Origin: Dromaius novaehollandiae
Lineage: Eukaryota; Chordata; Aves; Casuariiformes; Dromaiidae
Direction of reading: 5' to 3'
Length of the DNA: 64,000 nucleotides
Assembly (NCBI RefSeq): GCF_036370855.1
Contig: NC_088111.1
Location: forward strand, 20,247,501 to 20,311,500
Positions 1 to 11,743 of this stretch are shown one piece after another. Position 1 is the first letter of the stretch. Each line of letters starts with the position of its first letter. The position numbers and the translations under genes were made by a program. A model generated the notes under the pieces. That model worked only from the letters and a program-made list of their open reading frames with translations, made no database searches and had not been told where the DNA came from.

Positions 1-1153
1 ACTAACAACTCGTCTGAAGAACTGGGAAAGGAAGGGATATTTTTGCAGTCCTGGAATGTGAAAGAGCAAGAATGTCATCTCCCGTCCAGCCCTCCACTGG
101 CAAAGGCTGGAAATCAGAAACTGAAGAAGCAGCAGGGGTGACTTGCAAGCCAAGTGTATATTGAGAACACAGTGAAACCAGGGCACAAGTTAAGTGCTTA
201 AACATAGGTGTCCAGTACCATTGGGGATGCCACAAGGAACTGAAAACTCCTATGAGATTGGTCAGACATGACCCAGGTCTTAGAGAACACCTGTCTTTTT
301 TGGAGGGGCAGCAGGAGGCCAGGCAGATTCCTGGGGGCAGCTCCGGTGATGCTGGACACCTACTGTTAGGCACCTAAATTGCTCCCTGGAAGCAAGCATC
401 TACGCCGGACCAGTTTCGCTTCAAGGCAGATGACAACAACGGCAACGGAGGCAAAGAACTATTTCTCAATTTCTGATCTCCTTTACAAACACAGGAACTC
501 TTGTCATCTCTTAGCTCCTGCCAGTTTCCTCACAGGCAAAGAAACGGAGCTGGCTGGATGAGAAGAAGGGGGAAGAGGGCATTTTCCTTGTCAGGTTCTC
601 CTTGCTGGGCCCCAAGGAGGAGTTTACTGGATGGATCCAACTGCAGCCATTTTGAGTGAGTGAGCGGCCAGGTTAAATGGCTCTGGAATGTCCTGCCAAC
701 CAGCAGTGCCTCTGCCAACTCTTCTGCCAACAATTTCAGGTTGTCTCGTGGCAAGGCCACAATAATCTCAAACTGGTAACCAAATCTACCCATGGAAAGT
801 ACATAAAACGAGGCTGAGAGAGGAACCCTGCAGCAGTGGGGCTGCACAGGCAGAGAGAAGATGGGGTCAACCTCAGTCCTCCTCTCTGGAAGCATCCAGA
901 CATGTGGAACTGAGGCAACAACATGTTGGGGAGGAAAAGGCATGCCACGGGACCTGAAGCCTGCTGGGACTTCTGGCATAATATGAAGTGCAATTGGAGG
1001 TCCAGCGTGTTCAGTGCAGTCCTTGTGCTCTGAAGTGCTCGCCAGGGCACTCCGTGGAGCTGGGCAGCATGAACAGGAGGGTGCTGGAGGAAGCCACTTT
1101 CAGTCACCCCTAAATCGCAAGCAGGAAGGAAAGTGAGGAACTCCCTCTCTCCG

Positions 1154-1265
1154 GAGCTGGTCTTTCTTGGTGACCATTGCCTCTGGTACGTCCCCCAAGG
1201 CTTCGTGGAGAGCTGGCCTTTCTTGGTGACCGTTTCCTCAGGTACATCCCCCTAGGCTTCCTGGC
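1154..1265. repeat. Imperfect 56-bp tandem duplication
   Basis: Two direct copies, 1154-1209 and 1210-1265, both start with GAGCTGG and share TTTCTTGGTGACC, then a CCTC-GGTAC block and a CCCCC-AGGCTTC block. They differ at a handful of positions. There is no longer array and no coding context, so this looks like a local duplication of moderate age. Confidence 0.8.
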
Positions 1266-2702
1266 CATTCACACGGCTCCTAGAAGGAGCGCTGCCCCAA
1301 ACAAGCCCAGAAGGTTTGTTCTGCTCCCGCTTGCCAAGGCTGTGCTGGTATTGTACCGAGCCCCAGGGAGATGTGGGGGCGGGCAGGCAGGTGGCCCGTG
1401 CTCCTGGCTAGCTGACCAGCAGGTTGGGGTTGTTTCTCATTCCATGGACACAGGGGATTGATAGGAAAGCCGCATCTACTGTCTGACAGGTGTCAGAAGA
1501 CTGCATTCACTTAACCTCTTTAACTTGGTGGAGCTAAATAAAGCAGGCAGTGAGTTATAGGGGAACACTTACCAGCAACCGCTCTAAGTGTTATCTGTCT
1601 CAGGCTGACTGCTTGGTTCAGGCCTGCAAGAAAAGAACAAAACCAAAACATGCAGGCAGTCAGTGGCGTGAAGACAAATGCACCTTGAAGCAACAGGAGG
1701 AACAAAACAGTGGCATCACCCTTGCAGGAAAGGATACATTTACTGGGGTAGAGCCGTGGTCCTCAGCCCAATACTGGCAGGTAAGACCTGTTGATGTTGC
1801 TCATGGCCTGAGGACACACAACAGTTCAAATCAAGGTCATTTGGGAGAGCAAAGCAAGAGGCTGCCTGTAGCATGTTACTTGCTCAGTATCACTGCTGAG
1901 GGGATCAGCAAAGCCTGGAGACTGCTGGATTGGGGTCATACTCCCAATCTATATTGCAGTTCGGGAGAAGGGTAGGGGAGAGAGGAGAATCTATTTAGCC
2001 CGACTCCTTTTTATCAATCCGATTGCAGAGCTCTATGTACACTCACTGCTCCAGCCCAAATTCTCATCTTCTTTGCACTGGTGTCAAGCCCAAGTGACTT
2101 CAGTGGCCCAAGTCGGGCTTTACACTAGAGTGAATTAAGACGAGGACTGAGCTTTGCCAGAATACAGATGAGCAAACACACAGCCACGGCAGATCAGATT
2201 GCCAAAGGCACTTCCAGCATGCAGGGGACCCAGTGCCCATCCTTGAACAGCATTTCAGCTATGAAAAGCTGAGACTGTTTGTCCAGTAAGTGCTTCAACA
2301 TTTACGCCTACTTCAAAGCAGATCTAAACATGTGCCTAGTCCTTGACTCTGGAAAGCATGAGAAGACTTTGCTTTCAACTACAGACAACCCTGGGAGAAA
2401 GGGACATGTTTTCTTCCTGATCATTGGCTCCTGGGAGATGGGCCTTCTGAATTTAATTTCCTTCTTTATGGTGTTTTTAACGTAAAAAGAGGAAGCTGCC
2501 TGAATATCTGCCCCATCCTGGACGCTGGCTGGGTGTCTCCATGATGGAGTCGCAGAGCTAGGCCCTTCCTAGCCCTGTGACCAGGACACTGTTTCGCCAG
2601 CAGCAGCACTCTCGGGAGGGGGGTCACACCGAGATGCCTCCCCTGATGTGCCCGATGGTGGCTGACATTATCAACTGGGGTCGCAAACCTGTGAGGCATG
2701 CA

Positions 2703-2721
2703 CCCCCCCCCCCACCCCCCC
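2703..2721. repeat. C-tract, interrupted by one A
   Basis: Eleven C, one A, then seven C. Mononucleotide C runs of this kind recur at 4262-4277 and 43462-43478, with a G run at 50629-50642. Exact lengths may be unreliable in an assembly. Confidence 0.9.
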
Positions 2722-4261
2722 TCACCTCCATCTTCCTCTGTACTGACTTTGCCCTTGTGCAGCTGCCCAGGAAAGGAGCTCTAATTATAAACTGGCAGAT
2801 ACTTTGCATGTCTGAGGAAGGTTACTTTGGCTATCAAGATAACCTGATGCTTAGAGTCAGCTCTAAATTGCCGTGATAGACCATTTGGCATGACTTACCT
2901 TGCAGAGGCAAAGCAAGGTTAAACCGTGTCATTACATCAACATACCACACACACCATATATGCTATATATGGCCTAATATATAGTATACAATGGATGCAT
3001 TACAAATATCCCCATATGGGAATACCTAGCAATAAGTGTGCATAGGTAAACTACTTTCAACTGTGCTTAATCTCAACCGAAATCAGCACACATATTTAAC
3101 ATGTGCTAAAGCAGGTGGAAATAGGCAAGGTAGGTATGATGGTAGGTATGCCCTCCTCCCATATATATGTACACCCTTTCATCTATACACTGTGCATTAC
3201 ACCAAACAAAGAGCACTGCTATAACACAACTGCTGAGAAACCAAGCTCCCACAAGCAGGACAAGTGGACAAGGACAAGTGGAATGTCCTTGGAGTGTGTA
3301 AGCATCACCTGGTGAAACTGAAAAGAAACAAAACCCAAAGCGGTGATTTTTAATGGCTGCACAACATAAAAAAGACAGTCACATCCTTTTTTTGCACACA
3401 CACCCAAACCTTATATCCCCTTTTCTCTCCTCCTTTTTCTAAAGTGGCTAGAAAGCTAGACAGACAGTTGCCTGGCAGTAACAGTCTGCACTGTAGTTTC
3501 CATAGGTGCAATTCTTCCCTTTCCTGTTACTTAGGTCATGGCAATCTTTGGAGCTGGACTGAACCTGCTGTGACATGGCTGTTTGGCTCCAGTCCATCAC
3601 CATATCTGATTTTGCGAGATCTCCGAGCCTGCAGTGCAGGGCTCTGCAACGGGACCGAAACCTTTCCTTGTTGGCTCAAAAGTATAACTCCCAGCACCTC
3701 TGCAGAGCGGCCGAGAACGGCTCAGACAATGCGAGACCCTGCTACAACATCACCTCTACGGTCTCACTTGGCATGGCCATTGCAGCATGTCAGGTTGCCA
3801 GCGAGACTGAGCGCCATCGGGGCTCAGCTGCCACGCACTGAAAGGCTGCTCCATTTCCGCTGAATTTCCCAAGACAAGACACTGACCCGTTTCCCCAGAC
3901 ACACATACGAGGCGAATGATGGAAGCCAGGTAGGAGGTATGCTGAAATGTCAGCCAATTTGGGCCACTCATGAGAAACTCTCTTCACCAGCCCATGCCAG
4001 GGAAGAAAATGATGCCACTTCTTCAGTGCTTCTCCTCAGGCATGGCCAGAGCTCCGGCTCCACAGGAGGAGGGTGAAGTATTCCAGAGCCTCCCTGTGCT
4101 CCTCCATGTCCCCTGGCTTCACCATGTCCCTTTCCACAGCCCACTCCTGTGGCCAGCACTGCCTCTTGCTGTAACACCCCCTGCCCCAGGGCCACCGCGC
4201 ACCTCCCACGGGGAGCTGCCAGCACCACGGGGAGCTGCCGAGAGTCAGCTCTGTCCCCTCA

Positions 4262-4277
4262 CCCCCCCCCCCCCCCC
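4262..4277. repeat. C16 homopolymer
   Basis: Sixteen consecutive C bases in non-coding DNA. Simple homopolymer with no further structure seen around it. Confidence 0.9.
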
Positions 4278-4391
4278 GTAAGGACACAGCTGAGCTTAGC
4301 AGAAACGGAGTCCACAAGAGCAAGAAAAGAAGAGAATGAGACAAGGAGAGCTACAGCCAAAACAAGTGTGCTCATGGAGAACTGTCTTTAC

Positions 4392-6440
4392 CGGTGACCC
4401 TCATGGTATCTCCTGGAAGCAGTCGGGCGCTGTCTTCTTCTCACATAGAGATCTGTGTCTACCGTCTCCTGAACCGCTTGCTCTGGAAGCAAGACAAAGA
4501 AAAATACACCTCTGTTGATAAGCTCCTTGCCGTCTTCAGCAGGCCCTGCAGGAGACTACCTTGTGATAGCTGCTGGTGGGGGCTAATCACTGCAGGAAGT
4601 CAGGAGTGGCACTCAAATGCCAGATATCATATAAAGGTCCTGAAAGCCTGCATTGGAATCCTCTTTCCTTCTTTGGCTGAAAATACCTTTATCCTCTCAA
4701 GCTTGGCTATACATTTTTAATTTGGTGGATTTTTTTTTGGTGGTATGTTTGGAAACCAAGCACATTGACCTCCTGAAGACCATGACTGCTTCGCAGCACA
4801 GGAGACCATAGTTTTTGAATTCTCCAAGAGCTAAGAAAGGCCTCTACAAATGGGATTATACCTGGCCCCACAGAACCAATATAAGGGGGTCACTGGCTTC
4901 CGTCACAGTCCCAGCCCTTGTGTGTACACAGAAACAACAGTCTCCAAATGACTACCTAGTCATTGGAGACATGGTCATGCTTCTGGTCTCTCTTCTTCTC
5001 CATACTGGCCAAGAAGGCTGGTCTTATACCATATGAAGGCACACACCCCTTTTCAATACCTGAGGCCTTCCTTCTTGCCTTCCTAGGAAGCACTTCACCT
5101 GCTGTGTTCCTCAGAACCTCATATTAGTTCAAATAGGACAGAAGAGCCCAAAACAATATGGCCAAATAAAAATCACTCCCACATTTGGAGAATTGTCATC
5201 AGCTCTTTTGCTGTTCGGTCTCTTCCTCGCCAGCTGGTGCAGCTGAGACTCGGCCTGAGTTCTTTGTGTTGTACGGTCCATTGGGAAATGTTATACATGC
5301 TTATTATGTTAAGTGCATATATATATAGGTATATGTATATATTTAGCATAATAAGTATGTATATAAATAAAATAACCTGTGGTTTCCAAATATAAATCTA
5401 CAGGGACTACATAATGAGGAAGTGAGTAAAGTGGTTTTACCTGTGTGTGATAAACCAGAGGAAACAAAAATTATGAGGGCTTCCTTCCCGTTAACACACA
5501 CAATACTAACATCCCTACAGAGCTGGTCAAACCATCAAATACATGGCCTAGCAGATCTGAGAGCTGGACTTTTTTCAGCAAGCCTTTGGTGAATGAATGC
5601 TTGGGAGTCAAAGATCCTCCACAGATTTTGCAGAGCAAAGGCAAGTGTTTGTGAGAGTGTTCACAACAGGGCCAGTGCCGGGACGGACTGAGTTCAAACA
5701 CCAAATGCCCACTTGCACAGGTGATACTATTATTCACAAGTGACTGTACATATCTGGGATATACCAACATATATATATATATAAAGCCAAGTGCAGGGAT
5801 TTGGTGGGGTTGATCTAAGCTTTCCTGAGAAGAGCTAATGGGGAACAATTAACTCTGGGGGAAGGTAAAGGGAACAAAAATAAATCTGGAGGTCAAAAAG
5901 TTTCATTATTTTCCATATAAAAATAGAATCTACACTAGGATTTTGTTGTTATTGATCAATGTTTATCTTCTGGTAACAAAGGATTTCTTGTAACGGATTT
6001 AGTTCTTTCTTTCTGTTCAAAACTGCTCACTAGGATCATGGATAAAAGCAATAAGCTCTTAAAAGTTTTCAAAAGTTGCCACCAAAAGTAACCAGTGTTT
6101 TGGGACGAGTTTTGCCTATGTTGATATCCTGCACATCCTGGAAGGTTGTTTTTCCTTCAAACACTAGCTGCGGGGAAATGCTCACTTGCCTAGCAGATAA
6201 CATACAACACAAACCAAGGAGCTAAGAAGGGACCTAAATATTTGGCTGGGTGTACAGATATTCACGCAAGAGATGGCAAAGCCATGAGTGTTTTTCCCAT
6301 CACTCCTGGTTGAAGTGACAAAGGAAATGACCACACTGCATGGGAGAAGGAGTTTCTTCTAGCCGTAATCTCACAACTTAGCCCAACTCACCAATCTCTT
6401 CCTCAATATTCTCAGTGCTTCCAGGAGGAGTGGTTTTTTC
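4392..6440 (-). other. Two possible exons of an unrecognised minus-strand gene
   Basis: Segment 6440-6392 (49 nt) has a T-rich acceptor ending in AAACAG and a GTGAGT donor. Its only sensible frame is acidic and reads EKTTPPGSTENIEEEI. Segment 4482-4392 (91 nt) has a long pyrimidine-rich acceptor ending in TTCCAG and a GTAAAG donor. Only one of its three frames is open, containing QAVQETVDTDLYVRRR. The first segment ends in phase 1 and the second begins with the two bases that phase needs, so they could be joined to give Glu at the junction. I do not recognise the protein. Phase agreement has a one-in-three chance of being accidental and the segments are short, so decoy exons in non-coding DNA remain likely. 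Confidence 0.22.
5293..5362. repeat. AT-rich inverted repeat, 20-nt arms
   Basis: The left arm 5293-5312 (ATACATGCTTATTATGTTAA) is the reverse complement of the right arm 5343-5362 with two mismatches. The 30-nt spacer is alternating AT/TATG and could itself fold. Transcribed from the plus strand, the two mismatches would be one A-C and one G-U apposition. This could be cruciform-prone DNA, a miniature transposon remnant or simply AT-rich sequence. No target-site duplication could be defined because the flanks are also TA-rich. Confidence 0.6.
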
Positions 6441-9400
6441 CTGTTTAGAAACAAAACAAAACAAACAAAAAAGAATAACAACCTCAGGTTGATGCCCCTT
6501 TGACCTGCCCCTTTGCTCTGAGGGAGGAACACAAAGTGCTGGGGGTTTCCTGGTCATTGCTATGATTAACACCATGGAGACAGAGCGGGTGCCCTCCTGC
6601 TCGCAAACACCAGAACCTGCTGTCTTCAGCCACACCAAGGCTTCAGCCACACCTCCCAGCAGAGTGGTTTCCATCCCATCTAGTATAGGTCCTTCAATTA
6701 TTCAGCTGTGCAGCCACCTCAAGAGTTAAATCCTTCTCCTCGTGTTTTTTCCCTTAAAAAGGCAACATTGAGATGACTGGGCAAAGTAGCACTGTTTGCT
6801 CCAGAGTCTGGGAGAAAGAGTAAGGAGAAGAGCCACAGTTCATCCTTCCAAAAGACATCGCTAATGTGATTGACATACACACAGAGTAACGACGAAGAAC
6901 AAAGCTGCCCCCAAATCTACAAATGAACAAATCCTTAAAGATCTTCTGAGTGATACGTTCCGAGCAACCAAATATTAGAGATTTGTTTACTCTAGAGGCT
7001 TAAACCGTTATGACATGTTAGCCATAGGCACTGCAGACCCAGTGAAGTAGAAGATGCCCTCCTCTGCAACTGCACCCGTGAGAGCTGCCTGCAGATGCTC
7101 TGAGGTCTTCAGGAGATGGATCTCACCCCCCTGCACCAAAAGAGCAGATCCTGGCTGCAGAGGCTACATGGGAATCTGCCCACTCTGTTAACTAGAGTCT
7201 ATAACACAAGATGAGGCATTCCTAATTCCAGCTGAACGATGAACATAAATACCCGAATACACTGTGTAGTATTTTCTAATATATCAAAATCAGCAACCTT
7301 GCTGTATATAGAGAAAGATGAAGTAGGAAAGGAAAGTGAGGTGAAATGATATTATGAATTTATTTAGGGGTCCACAGAGTTTCTCAGTGGAAAAACTGAC
7401 TATATTGATCCCACAGGTGCTGGAGTATTCGCTATTTGGGATAACAAAGGAAATCATATCAAGGAGTCCATGAAATGGAATCTGATTTTAACTATTAGGG
7501 AAAAAAAAAAGAAAATTTAGAGAGAGAAAAAATTTAAAAAGAAGCTTCAAAAATCACAGTAAAGATCCCTATATTTTTAGCTGTAAAGAGTGAAGAACAA
7601 CAAAACTGTAAGTTGATTTAATTCAAGTGCAAGTGATCCTCTCTGCTCCTGTGCAGGTCCTGTCAGTCATGTGCTGCCGTTGTCTTTTGTGTCCTCTGCT
7701 ACCAACAGCTTCCCACCGAGGCTCCTCTCCCGCCACCCAGCTTGCTGTGCCCACTGCTTCCCCCGCCCAACACGATCCAGCTCAGAAAGGCTCATGCCTT
7801 GGGTAGAGAGAAGCAGTGCTGAAATTGTATTTTAATCGCTCACAAAAATCTCTTCTGGGCTACTATGTCTTGCACGTCCATGCTGTAAGCTTGGAAGTGG
7901 ATATGACTTAAGGGAGAGAGCTGTGGAGGAGCAAGAGAGATGCAGCAGCTTGGAGTCACCTCGCAGGTCTGCTGGCTGAAGTCAGGCAGCTCCCTTTGCT
8001 TGTCTCGCTCTCTGTCCCTGCAGACAGCACTGCCGGCACAGTCTGTCCCTCAGCCTGTCAACGAACCCCCACACCGGAGCTACGGCCCAGCGTTTAGGAC
8101 AGGAGTGACTTCTGAGCTCTCAAGCTAGCATTTAATATTAAGTTGGCTTTAGATTCTTTTCCTAGCACATGAACTATACTGGATCGGCTGTGAGCCCAGC
8201 TGCCTGGATGCTGTTGCTAACAGCTTGTTTGCCTTTCAATGGCAGCTTGTAAAGAGGGCTTTGCAGAGAGCAGGAACCCTTTGGGATTACTCTTAGCACG
8301 CTTGTACAATGAATCTCTCTGAACTCATAAAAGCTCCTGGTGACTTGCTGCTTTTGTCTCCAAGCACAGCTGTGACTTACTAGGTTTCCTTGTACGGGAC
8401 TTGGTGCAAGGGCTCATGTTTCTTACTCAAATGGCAAGCCTGAACAGCTGATCAGGGATTGACCTTTGAGCTGAAAAAACTCCTGTTCAGCATGCTGGCC
8501 TCCCTAAAGGCAGGCCTCGCTGCTGACCTGCTCGTGTGGGCTCTTTGCTGAGCATTGCCTGCCCTCCAGAGGTGTCTTTTGACTTCATCACTCATCCTAT
8601 GGCAGCCAGGGGCTTCAAACAACCAAGAGAGACCATGTGAGCGACCCAAGGGAAAGGTTGGCTCATCCGGCCTTAACTACTGCCCTCCAGCATCCAAAAC
8701 CTGATGCTTTCCCAGCAGGTTAGCACTGAGCTGTGTGTGAGAGGGAGCAGCTGAACAAAGGAATGGAAAAATACAGAACAGATGGGAAACATATATCCAG
8801 CGAGCTCCTCCAGACCATGCTTTCAGAAGCTTTCCTTTTGGCAAGGCGGCGGTGTGACATTAACTTGACCTCTCTGGTTTAAAGACTGCCAGAAGCTCCG
8901 GCCATTGGTTTGGATATCTGAACAGGTCACACTGGCATGGTCCTGCATTCCTGCAGGGGCCTGACTGTAACTCAATATTGTCCCGGTCAAACAGTCCATA
9001 TACTGCAGCAACTTGCTAGCGGGAGCAGGAGTCCAAGATTCCTGGCTCCTGCTTGGAAGCTGTGCACCCCACGAACACCACTTGGAGACGGCCAGCAACA
9101 GCAGCACTTGAGGAGGATGCTGGGACAGGGACAGGTTCCAACCAAGAGACAGGTTTCAGTCCCTGACAGCAGAGCGACGGGTTTTCCTGCTAGCTCCACC
9201 GATGCAGTTAAGTATTGCCCACTGATGTACCCACACAGAAACAGCAGGAACACCCATTCGGTGGGGGGAGTCCACTTTCTGAGACCAAAACTTGAACCAC
9301 AGCAGTCGGTAAGAGCTGGCCAGAGGGTGTGAAATGCTGCTCGTGTTGAACTCAGAACAGCCAGCTCCACCTGGCTGCAAACAACTTACAGGAGAACCAC

Positions 9401-11459
9401 CGTGATGCCAGCTGCCGGGCCATTACACACGAGATTATCACTTCTACTGCACGCAGCAGGGTATAACAAACGGGATGTCAGGTGGGTACAGCTGCTGCCC
9501 AGCTCTCACAGACAAGAGCCTGCTAAATCCAAAAGGGCACCTAATCCAGAGCAGAGAGCCTCAGGCTCAGGCCTGCCAGGGAACTGGCATCCACGGACGT
9601 GCCACTGCCACTGGACACAGTCAAATGCAAGCGGTGATTTTGCTCCATCCTTCCTCAGACTTGATGGTTGCAAGAGATCATATTACTACATCTTGTCACA
9701 TTAACAGTCAGCTGAGCCAAGGTAACTGGCAAAGTACATATGGATTGCAAAGCAAAAATGACTTAGTTTAAAATGTGATTTAAGTTAACATCCAACTTTT
9801 CACACTTTCAGTGTGCTAAAAGTATACACACAATAGTTTCTGTAGCTCACCTGACAAGTTCTATTAAAAGCTACAGAGTTTTTCACCACCTTTTGGTGCT
9901 TCTCCTCACTGAGTTTCTTCCTGATCACTTCTCACTGTTCCCCTATCACCTCTCCGGGCCTGCTCTCCCCACCCTGCAAGTTGCCTGGACCTAACAGCTT
10001 CCTGTCCAGTCTTCTATTACCTAGATGGCCTTCAAGCCTCTTCTTTCAGCCTGGAGAAGCTCAGTTAGCTGCTCCTAACCTGCTCCTTCCACACCTCTTG
10101 TCTCATGACTCCCCAAATTCATCTTATGATTCCTCTTGCCCAGCCCTGATGAAACCAGTACTGATAGCCCACTCTCCTTGACTAGCTCCGCCTTTATGTT
10201 TTTCCCTCCTTCTTTTCTTGTCTTTTGACTTTTCATTCAGCTTACATCTCTCCCAAACAAATGTACTTCTCCTGAACCCATTCCTAATCCTCTTCCAACC
10301 TCAGGAACTTCCCTGTCCTGTTTGCTCCTCTGTTGCTTCTGAATCTGATTAACAGTTCTGGAAAAAGAATTGATAGGAACTGTTGGGCATGTTCTGTCCT
10401 CTCCACATCACAATGCTCGACCATCACATTTCCATTTTCCCCTCTGTTCCTGGCCACTTGAGCCCACTTGATCATCAGCCTCTCATCCCATCTGTGTCTC
10501 TCCTCTCAGATACTTTCATTCTTCCTCAGGTACATTCTTGTTCTTGTTTCACACCCATCTGCTTTTCCAATTTACTGCCCTATTGTGTTCCTCAGTCCTC
10601 TCACCTGCTCTATACTCACATTGCCATAGCTTCTTTTCTTCCAAGTCCTGCTGGAAGTACCCATGCCAGCAGCCACATTCTCCACTCATCAGTTCTGAAC
10701 TAAACCAAAGGGTCTCTTGATTTCCACCCATTACCTTTATATTAACGATTTATCTTGGTGTCTCTGCCAAAGTGTCATCTCTTGGATGTCTACATCACCT
10801 TTTTCAAACTTGATGTGCCACAGGCATACTTCACCTTTTCTTAGGAAGGACCTTTTTCTGTTTCCTTTTCTGTCTTGGCCACCTTAGGCTCCTTCCACAG
10901 CCTCAGCATCTGCAAGGATAATCTTTGCCTCTGCATGCAGGCTTTCATTAAGTCCTGGTAATTCACTTCCCTCATCCGATGTATGAAGAGCTTACAGGCT
11001 GAGATGAGGCTTTATTCTTTCTCTTCTTGCCTATTGCAGCCCCATACTGCCCTTTCCTTAGGGCTTCTTGAAACGAAGTATCAAAGAATTGGCTTCATTT
11101 TCAGAAGGCAGGCTAAGGTTGCGTCTGCTAGGAGCATAGCATACTCCCCAGCCTGCCTACCTCCCATGCCTCGAAGGCTTTGTAGATGGCCCATAAGCAA
11201 CCTGTGAGCATGTGCTTAGTAGTGCCCAAATGACCCTTCAGAGACTGCCTGAAGAAAATGCTATGCTCCTTGGGAATCTGCTCCTGAGGGCAGCCTCAAA
11301 GTGTTCCTCAAAATAAAGCCTACATTGAGACTTACTGAAGCGCAACTGGAGGAGTGGGGAAAATAACCAGGAACTGCTAAGCCTTGACCATAATACTGTC
11401 CTTCTGCTCAGCAAAGACCAAGAATCTTAAAAAGACTTGCATATTAAATATTCCCTTAC
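6441..11459. other. Region without a supported gene
   Basis: About 5 kb of unique-looking DNA. Splice-flanked open segments occur on the minus strand at 7844-7920 and 8701-8750, but neither resembles a known protein and donor quality is mediocre. The part from about 9885 to 10735 is unusually pyrimidine-rich on the plus strand and is listed separately. No RNA gene, mobile element or CpG island was seen. Confidence 0.5.
9885..10735. other. Long pyrimidine-rich (plus strand) tract
   Basis: For roughly 850 bp the plus strand is dominated by C and T with words such as CTTCC, TCTCC and CCTCTT, without being a simple repeat. Plus-strand frames open here (9981-10181 and 10383-10703) have the Ser/Leu/Pro/His composition expected of translated polypyrimidine, so I do not call them genes. 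Strand asymmetry of this size can reflect an old repeat, or transcription-coupled bias. Confidence 0.45.
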
Positions 11460-11743
11460 CTTCAGCTCCCAGATCCTGAAAACTCAATCCCACCACAGCC
11501 CTGGTCAGTCTTAAGAATACAGGATCTTTAGCCTACTGGAAGAAGAAAGTCATTATCATGTCTATGAAATCTACCTTTAGACTTATAACGGTTCCTCAAA
11601 GGATTTAACCCAGCTTGGTTCCACATCTTGCTGTAGGCCTGTGTGCTCCTTCAAAGCCCTCTGTAATGCATCAACATTTCTCACAAGGCCCTTCAGCTGT
11701 CCCAGACTTGAAAACAGATATATGATCAACTGTAAATCTGTCA
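11460..11743 (-). other. Open segments resembling coiled-coil coding sequence
   Basis: Minus-strand 11743-11583 follows an acceptor ending in CTTACAG and is open for about 53 codons to a TAA. It includes LVRNVDALQRALKEHTGLQ, whose heptad-like Leu and charged spacing is typical of a coiled coil. A second segment, about 11512-11460, lies between a TTCTTAAG acceptor and a GTAAGG donor and reads LTRAVVGLSFQDLGAE. The longer one has no convincing donor, so it would have to be terminal. Neither is recognised and both may be fortuitous. Confidence 0.2.

Larger units (their letters stand above)
1..4391. other. Left-edge region without a supported gene
   Basis: No recognisable protein or RNA gene. 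On the minus strand there are several splice-flanked short open segments: one at 1574-1624 with a fine acceptor and a GTAAGT donor, one near 2728-2764, and an acceptor at about 131 leading into an open frame that reaches a stop at the left edge. Each is only 12-40 codons long. Introns and intergenic DNA contain many such decoys, so they are not called as exons. The region also holds a 56-bp tandem duplication and two C-tracts, listed separately. Confidence 0.5.

Noticed and set aside
1550-1975. Plus-strand 141-codon frame with an internal GTAAGA donor-like site
   Set aside because: No acceptor, weak start context and no family resemblance; one of many such frames.
7844-8750. Exon-like segments 8750-8701 and 7920-7844 on the minus strand
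   Set aside because: Phase-compatible with each other but donors are weak (GTTTTG, and TTT before GTGAGC) and peptides are nondescript.
10383-10703. Plus-strand frames in the polypyrimidine tract
   Set aside because: Ser/Leu/His/Pro composition follows directly from the C/T bias; no splice or start signals.
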